Assembly (NCBI RefSeq): GCF_016724845.1
Contig: NZ_CP068082.1
Coordinates: forward strand, 1,798,001-1,862,000
Source: Sphingobacterium spiritivorum
GTDB taxonomy: Bacteria; Bacteroidota; Bacteroidia; Sphingobacteriales; Sphingobacteriaceae
Direction of reading: 5' to 3'
DNA: 64,000 bases
Positions 43,047 through 53,289 of this stretch are shown here, one piece after another. A program made the translations under genes and the position numbers. The notes beneath the pieces were generated by a model. The model saw nothing but the letters and a program-made list of their open reading frames with translations. It was not told where the DNA came from and searched no databases. How positions within the stretch are numbered: the first letter of the stretch is position 1; the number at the start of each line of letters is the position of its first letter.

Positions 43047-44155
43047 TGGCTCGAAAATATTTTCTTTTCTATTTCCTTGTAAATAATCTTCTCAGAGAAA
43101 TTTTCCTTCACAAACTTTGCACCTTGAATTCCATGTCTAACACGAAGTTCTTTACTAATCAAATATTGTTCAATCATAGAGGAAATACTCTCTCCATTAA
43201 TTTCAACAAAAAGTCCTGTTTCATTTTCAACAATTGCATCAATACAACCTGTAGAACGAGTTGTAATTACAGGTAATTGTGATGATGATGCCTCTAGTAT
43301 TACTGTTGGAAAACCCTCCCTATAAGATGGTAAAATAAATATATCCATCATATTATAATAAATTTTTGCATCTGGAACTCCACCTATTAGTTCTATCGTT
43401 TTGTCACTTTTGATATAATTAACCAAATCATCATTTAATGGATCTCGAGAATCAACTGGTCCCACCAACATTAATCTAATATTATTATATTTTGTTTTAA
43501 GAATCTTCCACCCATCGATCAACTCAACAATTCCTTTATCTTTCGTTAACCGTCCCACAAATCCTATTGTTATAAGTGATTCATTTTTCAAACCTACCCT
43601 ATATTTAAATTCATTTAAATCCACTCCATTACATGTCCCCTTTCCTAACAATATATTTTTACTAAAATCATTGAGCTTTAAACTATCAGCCATATTTTCA
43701 ACGGACTGACTAACATTTATAATTTTATGCGCGAGCCTTCCTATAAGTTTTTCTATTAATATTAATATTTTTTTCTTAAGCCCACTTGAAGTTTCAAAAA
43801 CTAAACCATGTCTAAAATAGAAACGATTAGGAACATTTGCCAAATACGCTGCTAACATTCCTATTAATCCTCCTTTTGGAGAATGTGCAATAACTACGTC
43901 AAAGTTTTCATTATTGATATATTTTTTCAGTATCCATATTGACTTTAGGTCTTGAATAGGATCAATTGCTCTAACAATTGGTATAGGAAAAGGCTTAAAA
44001 TCATACTTTTCAGCTAAACCATATAGTTCTTCGGATTCTGAACATGCAACATGAAATTCATATCCTTTATCTTTAAAGTATCGAAACTGATTTCCTATAA
44101 AGTATTTTATAGAAAAAGAAACGGATACCACATGAAGTATCTTTTTTGTGTTCAT
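43043..44155 (-). CDS. GT4-family glycosyltransferase
   Basis: A 370-residue GT-B fold enzyme that adds a sugar to the growing lipid-linked repeat unit. The N-terminal half has VVSVSFSIKYFIGNQFRYFK and VVIAHSPKGGLIGMLAAYLA. The C-terminal nucleotide-sugar domain has IGFVGRLTKDKGI, SYREGFPTVILEASSSQLP (E-x7-E) and STGCIDAIVENETGLFV. This wording is near that of the WbpT/PglA-type transferases that often act second in the chain. Donor and linkage are unknown. It overlaps the downstream reductase gene. Confidence 0.92.
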   Translation of the reverse strand: MNTKKILHVVSVSFSIKYFIGNQFRYFKDKGYEFHVACSESEELYGLAEKYDFKPFPIPIVRAIDPIQDLKSIWILKKYINNENFDVVIAHSPKGGLIGMLAAYLANVPNRFYFRHGLVFETSSGLKKKILILIEKLIGRLAHKIINVSQSVENMADSLKLNDFSKNILLGKGTCNGVDLNEFKYRVGLKNESLITIGFVGRLTKDKGIVELIDGWKILKTKYNNIRLMLVGPVDSRDPLNDDLVNYIKSDKTIELIGGVPDAKIYYNMMDIFILPSYREGFPTVILEASSSQLPVITTRSTGCIDAIVENETGLFVEINGESISSMIEQYLISKELRVRHGIQGAKFVKENFSEKIIYKEIEKKIFSSQ

Positions 44156-44219
44156 TCTTCCAAACCAATGGCACTAATTAATTTCCATACTTTCGGCATA
44201 GCATTAAAATTTATCAGAT

Positions 44220-45209
44220 TTATTTATTAAAATTTGTGAAATCCTTATGGTCGACTTTCTCTAACTGTTCACGACTTAAGGACTTAAAATACGCATACGT
44301 TAGTTTCAACCCTTCTTCTCTACATATTTTTGGTTCCCAATCTAATAATTCCTTAGCTTTAGTGATATCAGGCCTCCTTTGTTTTGGATCATCTTGAGGT
44401 AAAGGGTGATATACTAGTTTTTGTTCGGTCTTTGTTAGCTTAATTATTTCTTCAGCAAATTGCTTTATGGTGATTTCATCTGGATTTCCAATATTTACAG
44501 GAAAAGCATAATCAGATAATAATAGTCTATAAATTCCTTCAACCAAGTCATCAACATAACAGAAAGATCTTGTTTGGGATCCATCTCCAAATAGAGTTAA
44601 ATCTTCTCCACGAAGAGCTTGGCCAATAAAGGCAGGTAACACCCTACCATCATTTAATCTCATCCTCGGTCCGTAAGTATTAAAAATTCGTACTATACGA
44701 GTTTCAACACCATGAAAGGTATGGTAAGCCATTGTTATAGCTTCCTGAAATCTTTTAGCCTCGTCGTAAACTCCTCTAGGTCCAATAGGATTCACATTAC
44801 CCCAATAGCTTTCCGGTTGAGGATTAACAGCAGGATCACCATAAATTTCTGAAGTTGAAGCAATAAGAATTCTTGCTTTCTTTGATTTAGCGAGTCCCAA
44901 CAAATTATGAATACCCAATGATCCAACTTTCAAGGTCTGAATTGGAATTTTTAAATAATCAATTGGACTTGCAGGAGATGCAAAATGCAGAATATAATCT
45001 AAAGACCCTGCGACATGCACAAACTTTGACACATCATGGTTATAGAATTCGAAATTTTCCAGCTTAAATAAATGCTCAATATTACTCAAATCTCCGGTTA
45101 TTAAGTTATCCATTCCAATAACATAGTATCCTTTTGAAATAAATAAATCGCACAAATGAGAGCCTAAGAAACCTGCAGCTCCAGTAATTAAAATTCTTTT
45201 ATTTACCAT
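44220..45209 (-). CDS. uxs: UDP-glucuronate decarboxylase (UDP-xylose synthase)
   Basis: Converts UDP-glucuronate to UDP-xylose. The ATG at 45209 gives 329 residues; the frame is open from a TTG 12 nt earlier. Motifs: [12 protein letters not shown] (NAD binding), [40 protein letters not shown] (catalytic Tyr and Lys) and [20 protein letters not shown]. These are the classical UXS signatures. The gene starts 11 bp inside the end of ugd, which makes its substrate, so the two work in sequence. UDP-xylose or a 4-keto-pentose is therefore a likely donor for this polysaccharide. Confidence 0.95.
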   Translation of the reverse strand: MVNKRILITGAAGFLGSHLCDLFISKGYYVIGMDNLITGDLSNIEHLFKLENFEFYNHDVSKFVHVAGSLDYILHFASPASPIDYLKIPIQTLKVGSLGIHNLLGLAKSKKARILIASTSEIYGDPAVNPQPESYWGNVNPIGPRGVYDEAKRFQEAITMAYHTFHGVETRIVRIFNTYGPRMRLNDGRVLPAFIGQALRGEDLTLFGDGSQTRSFCYVDDLVEGIYRLLLSDYAFPVNIGNPDEITIKQFAEEIIKLTKTEQKLVYHPLPQDDPKQRRPDITKAKELLDWEPKICREEGLKLTYAYFKSLSREQLEKVDHKDFTNFNK

Positions 45210-46521
45210 TTCTATCAACAACTTTACGTCCTATACTATTATAATAAAATCCTAGGTCAATCATTTTATGTAAATCATATAGATTTCTCCCATCAAAAAT
45301 AACCCGAGATTTTAATTTCTCCTTCATTAAATCAAAATCAGGGTTTCTAAACAATTGCCATTCGGTAGCAATAATCAACGCATCTACATCTTCAATTGCA
45401 TCATATGCACTTTCACAATATATAATTTTGTCGCCTAACAAACTTTCAACATTCGCCATCGCTTCAGGATCATATGCTTTTATCTTAACACCTAATTCCA
45501 AAAGAGATTCTATTATATAAAGTGCAGGTGCTTCTCTAATGTCATCAGTTTCCGGCTTAAAAGCCATTCCCCAAAGCCCTACAGTAATGTTAGAAATTTT
45601 ACTGCCAAAATATTGTTTTATTTTTTCTACAAGTTTTCCTTTTTGATGATGGTTTACATCCATAACTGACTTCAAAATTTTAAAGTCATAATTATATTCT
45701 TCAGAAGATAGTGCCAAAGCCTGAACATCTTTTGGGAAACAACTGCCCCCATATCCTATTCCCGGAAAAAGAAATCTTTTCCCAATCCGATCATCGGCTC
45801 CTATACCCTTTCTTACAAAATCTACATCAGCACCAACAAGCTCACATAAATTTGCAATTTCATTCATAAATGAAATTTTTGTGGCCAAAAAAGAATTTGC
45901 AGCATATTTTGTTAATTCAGATGATCGTGTGTCCATAAATATCAATGGATTTCCAGAACGTGTATATGGCGCATATAACTCTGTCATTAATTCTTGAGCT
46001 TCTTTACTTTCCACGCCTAAAACAACTCTATCAGGCTTCATAAAATCCTCAACAGCAACACCCTCTCTCAAAAATTCTGGATTCGATACAACATCAACTT
46101 TAATCTTTGAATGTGTTGAAAAAACAGCTTTAACCTTATCTGCAGTTCCTACAGGAACAGTCGATTTCGTTACAATTACTTTATAAGATTCTGTCAGTAA
46201 AGCTATATTCTTTGCTGCACCTAAAACATAACTTAAATCTGCCTTCCCATCTTCTCCGGGAGGTGTGGGTAATGCCAAGAAAATAATTTTGGCATTTTTA
46301 ATCGCTTCTTTTAAGTTTGTTGTGAATGATAATCTACCATGTTTAATATTTCTCTGAAAAAGAACATCCAGACCTGGTTCATATATTGGTATTATACCAT
46401 TTTGCATTTTCTTTACCTTTTCTTCGATAACATCCACACAAATCACCTGGTTTCCAGTTTCCGCCAAACAAGTTCCTGTAACCAAACCTACATAACCAGT
46501 TCCTATTACTGCAATATTCAT
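45199..46521 (-). CDS. ugd: UDP-glucose 6-dehydrogenase
   Basis: Oxidises UDP-glucose to UDP-glucuronate. It is full length at 440 residues: NAD motif [85 protein letters not shown] (the Cys of GSCFPKD is the catalytic residue), [19 protein letters not shown] and the C-terminal FDGRNLYD. This is the bacterial-type enzyme, distinct from the truncated eukaryotic-type copy at 2045-2467. It is followed directly by uxs. Confidence 0.97.
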   Translation of the reverse strand: MNIAVIGTGYVGLVTGTCLAETGNQVICVDVIEEKVKKMQNGIIPIYEPGLDVLFQRNIKHGRLSFTTNLKEAIKNAKIIFLALPTPPGEDGKADLSYVLGAAKNIALLTESYKVIVTKSTVPVGTADKVKAVFSTHSKIKVDVVSNPEFLREGVAVEDFMKPDRVVLGVESKEAQELMTELYAPYTRSGNPLIFMDTRSSELTKYAANSFLATKISFMNEIANLCELVGADVDFVRKGIGADDRIGKRFLFPGIGYGGSCFPKDVQALALSSEEYNYDFKILKSVMDVNHHQKGKLVEKIKQYFGSKISNITVGLWGMAFKPETDDIREAPALYIIESLLELGVKIKAYDPEAMANVESLLGDKIIYCESAYDAIEDVDALIIATEWQLFRNPDFDLMKEKLKSRVIFDGRNLYDLHKMIDLGFYYNSIGRKVVDRNGK

Positions 46522-46526
46522 ATTTT

Positions 46527-47933
46527 TTATCTTTTTATTGCTGATTTTATAATTTTTAAATATTCGGATTCATTATCTCCATAAATTCCATATGTATTTT
46601 TTGATCCGTCATAGTATCTTTTACTTTCCTTGGGTATAAACCAATAACTTTCGTTCTCTTCATACATCCATATATATTTTAACTTCCTGATGTTGTAAAC
46701 TGAATTTAGTGAATTAAAAATCTCCTTCTTATTAAACCTACGACTTACGGACAAATCACTTTCATTATTTTTTGGAGTTATAAAAAGACCTGCTGAAATC
46801 TGCAAATCATCAAATAGACTATTTCTCTTAAAATTGTTGAAATAAGCCTTTGAAGCATAAAAATTACTTATAGATCTATCAAATTCTTGTTTGGATTTAT
46901 GATAATAGGTTTGTTCCATTCCATCAATTATTATAAGAGATGATGAATTTGCCTCTTCCAACATCCCATATACAAATGGTATTACTAAGCCATATCCTGT
47001 TCGATAAAATGTACTATGCTCATTAAGCCCATATATATTACTCAACACTTCTTTAACGTAAGATGGTCCGCAAGTCAATAAAATTTCTGCATTTGGAAAT
47101 TCAGATTTCAATATTTTAGCAATTTGTGTCCCCCTTTGTTCAACTTTATTTATAATTTTTAATACTTCATCTTTAAACTTCTCGTCTATAACAGGATAAT
47201 AATAATTGTTTGATTTATCCTTGTATATATTAAGAAATACTTTAGTGACTGAAGCCGAACCAATCTTATATTCAGAATGCTTCAAATGTACCAACTTACT
47301 TTTATTATAGAATAGATCGCCAATATCTCCATTCTCTTTATTTTCACCAATTCGCTCATAAACAGTTTTGTCATCAATTTTTTTTAGATAATCAACGAAC
47401 TGTATACAATAGAATGATAAATCTAAATTTTGAGCACTCCCATATGTTTCAGTATCTAAAATAATACCTTTCAATCCACTATCCTTAGCTATTTTACATG
47501 CTTCTCTAAAATTCTTCAATAGAACTTCCCAGTTTTTATCATCATCCCATTTTACCCAGTTGTTTGAAAATAAAGCTAAAAACATGAAATTAGATTTAAA
47601 TTTCACAAAATTTAATCTTTTTAGATCATTAATTGCATTTGTATAATCTAAATAGTTAATACTATTCTTCACATTAAATACAGAGAAACTTAATTCATCA
47701 GGACCTCGACCATAAGCTCCTAAAAATCCTTTGTGGTTAGTTTTATTAGAATGAAATCCTATCGATAGCCCATCAAAAGGTAATTTATTTTCAAAATGTA
47801 CTAAATACCTATTGATCATTTTTGTGTCCGGACCATTCTTTGGCACACTGATTATTCTTGGCTGCCCAAAAATAAAATTTGGAAACAATACAACTAAAAC
47901 AACCCGATAAATATTACACAAGAATCTCCTCAT
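46527..47933 (-). CDS. secreted protein of unknown function, possibly TIM-barrel hydrolase
   Basis: A 468-residue protein with a signal peptide (1-23, FIFGQP). No family was recognised. Several segments resemble strands of a glycosidase-like barrel: LPFDGLSIGFH, FMFLALFSNN, SGLKGIILDTETYG (acidic residues after a hydrophobic strand), FPNAEILLTCGPSYV and SLIIIDGMEQTYY. The C-terminus has KLKYIWMYEENESYWFIP. It starts right behind wzy (20-bp overlap) and is followed 5 bp later by ugd, so it belongs to the operon. An exported hydrolase or lyase trimming the polysaccharide, or a surface-retention protein, are both possible; neither is shown. Confidence 0.7.
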   Translation of the reverse strand: MRRFLCNIYRVVLVVLFPNFIFGQPRIISVPKNGPDTKMINRYLVHFENKLPFDGLSIGFHSNKTNHKGFLGAYGRGPDELSFSVFNVKNSINYLDYTNAINDLKRLNFVKFKSNFMFLALFSNNWVKWDDDKNWEVLLKNFREACKIAKDSGLKGIILDTETYGSAQNLDLSFYCIQFVDYLKKIDDKTVYERIGENKENGDIGDLFYNKSKLVHLKHSEYKIGSASVTKVFLNIYKDKSNNYYYPVIDEKFKDEVLKIINKVEQRGTQIAKILKSEFPNAEILLTCGPSYVKEVLSNIYGLNEHSTFYRTGYGLVIPFVYGMLEEANSSSLIIIDGMEQTYYHKSKQEFDRSISNFYASKAYFNNFKRNSLFDDLQISAGLFITPKNNESDLSVSRRFNKKEIFNSLNSVYNIRKLKYIWMYEENESYWFIPKESKRYYDGSKNTYGIYGDNESEYLKIIKSAIKR

Positions 47934-49158
47934 ATTTTTTTTTCATATTCTTAGTATAGATATGGTTTATTGCAAAACCAGTTACTGCAGAAATAAATAC
48001 CTGTGGTGCCATATATACAATTGCAGGATAATGGAGTGATCCAAATACTAGTACCAAAAAAGCAAACTTTAGATAATTACCACTTATAATCTGAGAAGCG
48101 GAGATTTTATCATAAGCAATTTTAATAATGTAGAGAAAAACTATCAAACCAAAAATGCCAAATTCATAAACCAAATTTATATAAAAATAATCTACAGTTT
48201 TTATAACGGCATCAGGGTTTCCCCATTCAAAGTAATACTTCCCAAAAAAGATATCATACCAATTATAATCCTTGGACATATCACGCAATAAATATGGAAG
48301 AGACCCCTCAATACTATTATTGCTCAAAAGAAAAATTAAATAATCAAATTTAAATTTACCATTAAACAAATTAAAGTTTACATCCAGATAATTTACGCCA
48401 AGAGCTATCACTGGAAGAATTATCAATACTAATATCAAATTTTTTATTAGATTCCCTTTCTTACTAGCCCATATTACTAAAAAAGATGCCAACATAGCTA
48501 AAAAAGCAGATCCTGATGTTATCATAAAAAAACAACACAAAAATGCAATTATTGTTATCTTCATCTTTAACGTTATTTTATTAGGATTTAATTCAATAAG
48601 TCTTCCCATATACATACTAAATACAGATACAAAAAAAACTCCCATAACTGAAGCATTCCCTGTCAAACCTAACATCCTATCTGCAACATAAGCACCTGTT
48701 AATTCGTCAATTCTAATATGATTTATCTTTGGATAATGTTGAAATAGATCAGGTGAGATGCCCACAATTCTAATAAGGATAAATTCCATAAAAAGTTCGA
48801 CTGTCAGTATCCAAAAAGTACTGCTAAGAATTTTCTCTAATGAAATTCCTTTATCAAACTTGAACAGAAAAGCAAAGCCTGGAATCAAAAATAAATATCC
48901 AAAATTGAATTGTAGAGCCTTTGCAGTTGTTCCAAATGATGAAAAGAATGAAAATTTAAAAGAATAAACAACGATAAAAAAGACTACAAATAGAATAAGA
49001 ATAAGAAAAAATCTTTTACTGATTTTATCTGTTCTATTTTGAAGGCCAAGTAAAGTAAAGAATAAGCAAAAAGCATAAGGATTAAATACACTAAGAACAC
49101 CCAAATAAGTATTTAGGAATTGAAAAACTAAAAAGTAGATATAAATAATGATCACCAT
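47914..49158 (-). CDS. wzy: O-antigen/exopolysaccharide polymerase (Wzy-like)
   Basis: A 414-residue integral membrane protein with 10-12 predicted membrane segments, long periplasmic loops and a wide loop around 290-330 (SLPYLLRDMSKDYNWYDIFFG). Wzy proteins share this layout but little sequence. The RMLGLTGNASVMGVFFVSVF stretch resembles the GNASVxG motif of this type. I use the ATG at 49158, which overlaps the preceding stop codon by 1 bp (TGATG). It is the only polymerase candidate in the window, and it is accompanied by Wzx, Wza and Wzc. The call rests on topology and context. Confidence 0.82.
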   Translation of the reverse strand: MVIIIYIYFLVFQFLNTYLGVLSVFNPYAFCLFFTLLGLQNRTDKISKRFFLILILFVVFFIVVYSFKFSFFSSFGTTAKALQFNFGYLFLIPGFAFLFKFDKGISLEKILSSTFWILTVELFMEFILIRIVGISPDLFQHYPKINHIRIDELTGAYVADRMLGLTGNASVMGVFFVSVFSMYMGRLIELNPNKITLKMKITIIAFLCCFFMITSGSAFLAMLASFLVIWASKKGNLIKNLILVLIILPVIALGVNYLDVNFNLFNGKFKFDYLIFLLSNNSIEGSLPYLLRDMSKDYNWYDIFFGKYYFEWGNPDAVIKTVDYFYINLVYEFGIFGLIVFLYIIKIAYDKISASQIISGNYLKFAFLVLVFGSLHYPAIVYMAPQVFISAVTGFAINHIYTKNMKKKYEEILV

Positions 49159-49943
49159 CACTTTCCACTTAAACGATAAATAGCTGACTTAAAGTAAACA
49201 GTTACGTAACTAAAAAATCTTCGAATTTCGCTTACATTTAATGTACTAAATATACTATCATATACTAAAATATTCTTCTTAATCCCAACAGAAAACTTTG
49301 ATGTAATATTGCCTCCATGTTTTCTATAATGTACCATAATCTCATCAAGAAAATATATCTTACCATAATAAGCAATTCTTAGCCATAAATGATAATCTTC
49401 TACTGCTCTAAATTTAATATCATCAATAAATACACCAGACTTTTCAATAATTGACTTTCTAATCAGAACAGAGGAATAAGATATAAAATTAGTAAACAAC
49501 AACTTATTAAAAGTAGGAAAGTTTGGAACATAATTTATGCTCTTTTTTGCCAAAAGGTGTCCATCTGAGTCGATTTCATCTCTATTTGTACAACATAAAA
49601 TAACTTCCTCATTTCTATCTAAGACATCAATTTGCTTTTCTAACTTATCTGATTCCCATAAATCATCATCATCACAAAAAGCAACATATTCACCTTTACA
49701 CTTTTTCAGTGCAAGATTTCTTGGTCTTGCAGGATACCCACAATGCTCTGTAAAATCATATTGTATAGAGTATCCTGATTCAAAAAGAGATTTAACATAT
49801 TCCTTTACATCAGACTCATAACCATCCGAAACAACAATGAGCTCAAAATTCTTGTAAGTTTGAGCCAAAATACTTTCAACTGTAAGCTTTAAATATTCAA
49901 ATCGTTTAAATGTAACAACAATAACTGAAACTTTCTTTTCCAT
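49158..49943 (-). CDS. GT2-family glycosyltransferase
   Basis: A 261-residue GT-A enzyme. Motifs: VSVIVVTFKRFEYLKLTVESI, FELIVVSDG, GYPARPRNLALKKCKGEYVAFCDDDDLWE (quoted in parts: RNLALKKCKGEYVAF, then CDDDDLW with the metal-binding DxD) and VEDYHLWLRIAYYGKIYFL. It adds one sugar to the repeat unit on the cytoplasmic side. It overlaps its neighbours by 1 bp on each side. Donor and acceptor are unknown. Confidence 0.93.
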   Translation of the reverse strand: MEKKVSVIVVTFKRFEYLKLTVESILAQTYKNFELIVVSDGYESDVKEYVKSLFESGYSIQYDFTEHCGYPARPRNLALKKCKGEYVAFCDDDDLWESDKLEKQIDVLDRNEEVILCCTNRDEIDSDGHLLAKKSINYVPNFPTFNKLLFTNFISYSSVLIRKSIIEKSGVFIDDIKFRAVEDYHLWLRIAYYGKIYFLDEIMVHYRKHGGNITSKFSVGIKKNILVYDSIFSTLNVSEIRRFFSYVTVYFKSAIYRLSGK

Positions 49944-50881
49944 TACCTATTAACCACCTCTTTAATTTTATAAATAAAACCTAACCACAAAAACCAAATG
50001 TTACGCTTCTCAAATTTAGATGTTTCCCTCGAAATCGATATAAAAGACTGAATCCAACTCCTCTTATCCGACTTAAAAAATGAGATCCAGATAGCACCTG
50101 CGCCGACTTGAAAATCACGAATTGCCGCTTTAGATAAATTATTTTGACTTATAAAGTCATAAAAAATGTTATAAATTTCCAAAATTTGCTTCTTGATCTT
50201 AATCGAACTTCTTATAGTTGCCTCGTGCTGCCTAAAATTATTAAGTGGGGAATTTATATAGTAGAAATTTGTAATCAGACTTAATTTTAACCAAAAATCC
50301 CAGTCAGCAGCAACTAAATACTTCTCAGAAAGTCTTCCAACTTTTGAATATAGATCATTTCTTATTAATGCAGCACTTAGATTTGGAATAACGCACCCTT
50401 TAGACAAAAATTGAGACATAATACTTCCAGAAATGCCTCCTCCATTTTTACAAAACTCTCTAAAAGCTTTCTCTCTTAATGAAAAATCATCCCCTAAGAC
50501 CTTATTATTTGCATCTATTAATATACTTTTTGAAAATATCACCCCAAAATCTTCACTAACATGTTCAACTAATTTTTCTAATTGATTGGGTTCTGCAAAA
50601 TCATCACATTGAGCAAAAATTATATATTCTCCAATAGCTTTCTCCGCCCCAAAATTACTAGCCTTTACATAGCTACCTGAATTTATTTCATTTAAAAAGA
50701 GCCTCACAAAAGGATATTTTTGATATTCTTTTAAAATATCCTGACTACCATCAGTAGAACAGTCATCAATAATAATTAATTCAAAATCCCTATATGTTTG
50801 TTCAATTAGAGAATTTAATGATTGTACTAAATATTCTCTATGATTATAACTCGTGAAAATTATACTTATCTTCGGTTTCAT
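49943..50881 (-). CDS. GT2-family glycosyltransferase
   Basis: A 312-residue GT-A enzyme. It has ISIIFTSYNHREYLVQSLNSL, FELIIIDDCSTDGSQ, ASNFGAEKAIGEYIIFAQCDD and AADWDFWLKLSLITNFYYI. The usual DxD is CDDFAEP here. It is paired with the GT2 gene that follows and lies 5 bp after the epimerase gene. The last 60 residues are a basic, aromatic tail that may touch the membrane. Donor and linkage are unknown. Confidence 0.92.
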   Translation of the reverse strand: MKPKISIIFTSYNHREYLVQSLNSLIEQTYRDFELIIIDDCSTDGSQDILKEYQKYPFVRLFLNEINSGSYVKASNFGAEKAIGEYIIFAQCDDFAEPNQLEKLVEHVSEDFGVIFSKSILIDANNKVLGDDFSLREKAFREFCKNGGGISGSIMSQFLSKGCVIPNLSAALIRNDLYSKVGRLSEKYLVAADWDFWLKLSLITNFYYINSPLNNFRQHEATIRSSIKIKKQILEIYNIFYDFISQNNLSKAAIRDFQVGAGAIWISFFKSDKRSWIQSFISISRETSKFEKRNIWFLWLGFIYKIKEVVNR

Positions 50882-50886
50882 ATATT

Positions 50887-52023
50887 CTATTTATAAAGGC
50901 CTCTATCTTTAAGTTCTTTAATAGAATTTATATAATCATCTAAAGATGATGGTATATCATTCTGAATCAAAACCCAATCTAAAAATTTTCTTATTCCTTG
51001 AGTAAACGTCCATTTAGGGGAAAACCCCAAAGTATTTTTAATTTTTTCCAAATCAGCATAATTATGTCTAATATCACCTTCTCTAAAAGCTCCTGAAACT
51101 TCAATTTTAGAATTACTCTTTAAATACGAAACTATTTCTTGTGCCACTTCCAAAACAGAAGTGCGTTCCCCACTTCCAACATTTAATATGTGCTGACCCT
51201 TTACTTTAGGCGATAAACATAATAAGATAGATTCCACTATGTCATCAATAAAGACAAAGTCTCTACTTTCCAAACCATCTTCAAAAATATTAATATTCTG
51301 TCCCTGCAGAGCTTGTCTAGAAAACACCGATAAAATTCCAGTATACGGGTTTTTTAAAGATTGTCCAGGACCATATACATTCTGAAATCTCAAAGCAAAT
51401 GAGTCTATTTTCTTAATCCCAGTTGAAAGAATAATCATTTGCTCTTGAACCTGCTTAGTAATTCCATATATAGAAGAAGGGTGAATCAATGCTTCCTCGT
51501 CAGTAGCTTGTAAAATTAAATTTTGCTCTCCAGTTATCGGACATAGTACTTCAAAACCAGATTTTATTGTTTCCTGGCTCCTACCTTTTGGATAAACGTT
51601 TCCAAATTTCTGAGAAAAATATTTCCCTTCACCATATATCGACCTAGAAGATGCAACTATAACTTTACTTATGGCATGTTCTTCATTAACAAGAAAATCA
51701 CATAACAATGCAGTACCTTGAATATTAACATTTGCATAATGCGACACATTATACATTGATTGGCCTGTTCCTGTTTCAGCGGCCAAATGGATCACTATAT
51801 CTTGCTCTTTCAAAGACTCATAGAAGCACTTCTTATCCGTTACATCTCCTATTATTAATCGTACTTTTGATTGGATTTCAACATTTAGATTCCGGACATC
51901 TCCATGAATTTGTGGCAAGAAATTATCTAAGATGGTAATATTAAAACCGCCATTTTCTAAAAGCCTTTTAGTTAGATTTGAGCCTATAAATCCTGCTCCA
52001 CCTGTTATCAAAACATTCTTCAT
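50887..52023 (-). CDS. NAD-dependent sugar epimerase (dTDP-L-rhamnose 4-epimerase-like)
   Basis: A 378-residue extended SDR. It has NAD motif ITGGAGFIGSNLTKRL, LDNFLPQIHGDVRNL, HLAAETGTGQSMYNVSHYANVN, SSRSIYGEGKY, SSIYGITKQVQEQ (catalytic Tyr and Lys) and FALRFQNVYGPGQSL. The long insert between GEGKY and the catalytic Tyr, including GFEVLCPITGEQN, is typical of the WbiB/Tll-type epimerases that act on dTDP- or UDP-sugars. No dTDP-rhamnose genes are in this window, so the true substrate remains open. Confidence 0.88.
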   Translation of the reverse strand: MKNVLITGGAGFIGSNLTKRLLENGGFNITILDNFLPQIHGDVRNLNVEIQSKVRLIIGDVTDKKCFYESLKEQDIVIHLAAETGTGQSMYNVSHYANVNIQGTALLCDFLVNEEHAISKVIVASSRSIYGEGKYFSQKFGNVYPKGRSQETIKSGFEVLCPITGEQNLILQATDEEALIHPSSIYGITKQVQEQMIILSTGIKKIDSFALRFQNVYGPGQSLKNPYTGILSVFSRQALQGQNINIFEDGLESRDFVFIDDIVESILLCLSPKVKGQHILNVGSGERTSVLEVAQEIVSYLKSNSKIEVSGAFREGDIRHNYADLEKIKNTLGFSPKWTFTQGIRKFLDWVLIQNDIPSSLDDYINSIKELKDRGLYK

Positions 52024-52032
52024 ATTATAAAT

Positions 52033-52617
52033 TTAATAATCTTCTTTAATCCAAGTATCAGTCTCTCCACAATACCTTTTTATAATCTTAGCAGGATTTC
52101 CCGATACTACAGAGTAATCTGGAACATCCTTTGTAACAACAGAATTGGCTCCAACAATAGAGTTCTTACCCACACTACATCCTATCAAACAAACATTTTC
52201 TCCTATCCAAGCCCCTTCCTTAATAACAACTTCACCTTTAAATAAAACACTTTGATCTTTAATTGGTATTAAAACATCATCATATTTATGTGTGTTATCA
52301 GATATATATACTTTATTCGCAATCAGGACATTTCTCTCAATAACCAACCTCCTCACACAAGTTATATGTGCATAGTCACCAATATCACAGTTTTCATCAA
52401 TTAATATTTCAGGTACGTTTTCATCAATCTTTAATGATAAAATCCATCCCCCTCTTTTTATAGTTGTTTTATTGCCAATTGACACATATTTTTTACCTTC
52501 TATTTTTACTGAAGGATGAATAAATGCTGTGAAACTCAACTTTTTAAACAAGAAAAAATTACGCAACTGATATTGCAAAAACAAAATTCTTGTCAACAAA
52601 TAACTAAATTTTCTCAT
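52033..52617 (-). CDS. left-handed beta-helix acyltransferase
   Basis: A 194-residue hexapeptide-repeat acetyltransferase, probably O-acetylating a sugar of the repeat unit. Hexapeptide turns run from about residue 40 to 175, with IGNKTTIKRGGWIL, ENCDIGDYAHITCV, SDNTHKYDD (the catalytic His region), KEGAWIGENVCLIGCSVGKNS and the ending VVTKDVPDYSVVSGNPAKII. The N-terminal 30 residues are basic and hydrophobic and may sit on the membrane. It overlaps the preceding acyltransferase gene by 14 bp. Acceptor sugar unknown. Confidence 0.88.
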   Translation of the reverse strand: MRKFSYLLTRILFLQYQLRNFFLFKKLSFTAFIHPSVKIEGKKYVSIGNKTTIKRGGWILSLKIDENVPEILIDENCDIGDYAHITCVRRLVIERNVLIANKVYISDNTHKYDDVLIPIKDQSVLFKGEVVIKEGAWIGENVCLIGCSVGKNSIVGANSVVTKDVPDYSVVSGNPAKIIKRYCGETDTWIKEDY

Positions 52618-53284
52618 CTTTAAAATATGTATCTATACTATAAAATGATTCCCAATTTTCCTCAATCCAATCTGAACCCTTATCCCACCATTTGTCACGC
52701 AATAAAAGGTCAATAATTTGCTCCGAATATCTATACCTTATTAGTTTAGCCGGAACTCCTCCAACGATTTGATAAGGCTCTACAGATTTAGTTACCACTG
52801 ATCCCGCAGCAATTATTGCGCCGTCACCTATTGATACTCCATCTAAAATAATTGCTCTTTCACCTATCCATACATCATTACCTATTATGGTCCTTTTTGA
52901 CGATTCATAAAGATTTCTGTTAGAAAAAACTTTTAACAACGGTGTATCTTTAATATATAGTGACGGATGTGTTGTTACTCCATCAATGTAATGAATTCCC
53001 GGTCCGATACTAACACCTTTGGCAATACTACAAAACTTACCAATTTCACAATTGATTACAGTTGTATCCTTCTGTATATATGTATGACTTTTGACAATCG
53101 AATCATAGAGTGTAACATTATTGAATACAACCGTATTTTCAAAAAACTCTGATTTACGGATATTACATCCTGGATAAAATTTTGACCCTTTATATTTATT
53201 TTGAATTACGCTTAAACTAATAACATTCTTCAACTTTGTAAAACAATCAAAATAGATATATTTCAAAATATAAAATAAAACCAT
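52604..53284 (-). CDS. left-handed beta-helix acyltransferase
   Basis: A 226-residue hexapeptide-repeat acetyltransferase of the CatB-like group. It shows FCSIAKGVSIGPGIHYIDGVTTHPS (in parts: FCSIAKGVSIGPGIHYID, then THPSLY), GNDVWIGERAIILDGVSIGDG, AIIAAGSVVTKSVEPYQIVGG and VPAKLIRYRYSEQIIDLLLRDKWW, which is the characteristic C-terminal extension of xenobiotic/virginiamycin-type acetyltransferases. Probably decorates the polysaccharide. It lies 5 bp after wzx and overlaps the next acyltransferase gene. Confidence 0.9.
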   Translation of the reverse strand: MVLFYILKYIYFDCFTKLKNVISLSVIQNKYKGSKFYPGCNIRKSEFFENTVVFNNVTLYDSIVKSHTYIQKDTTVINCEIGKFCSIAKGVSIGPGIHYIDGVTTHPSLYIKDTPLLKVFSNRNLYESSKRTIIGNDVWIGERAIILDGVSIGDGAIIAAGSVVTKSVEPYQIVGGVPAKLIRYRYSEQIIDLLLRDKWWDKGSDWIEENWESFYSIDTYFKDEKI

Positions 53285-53289
53285 AATAA

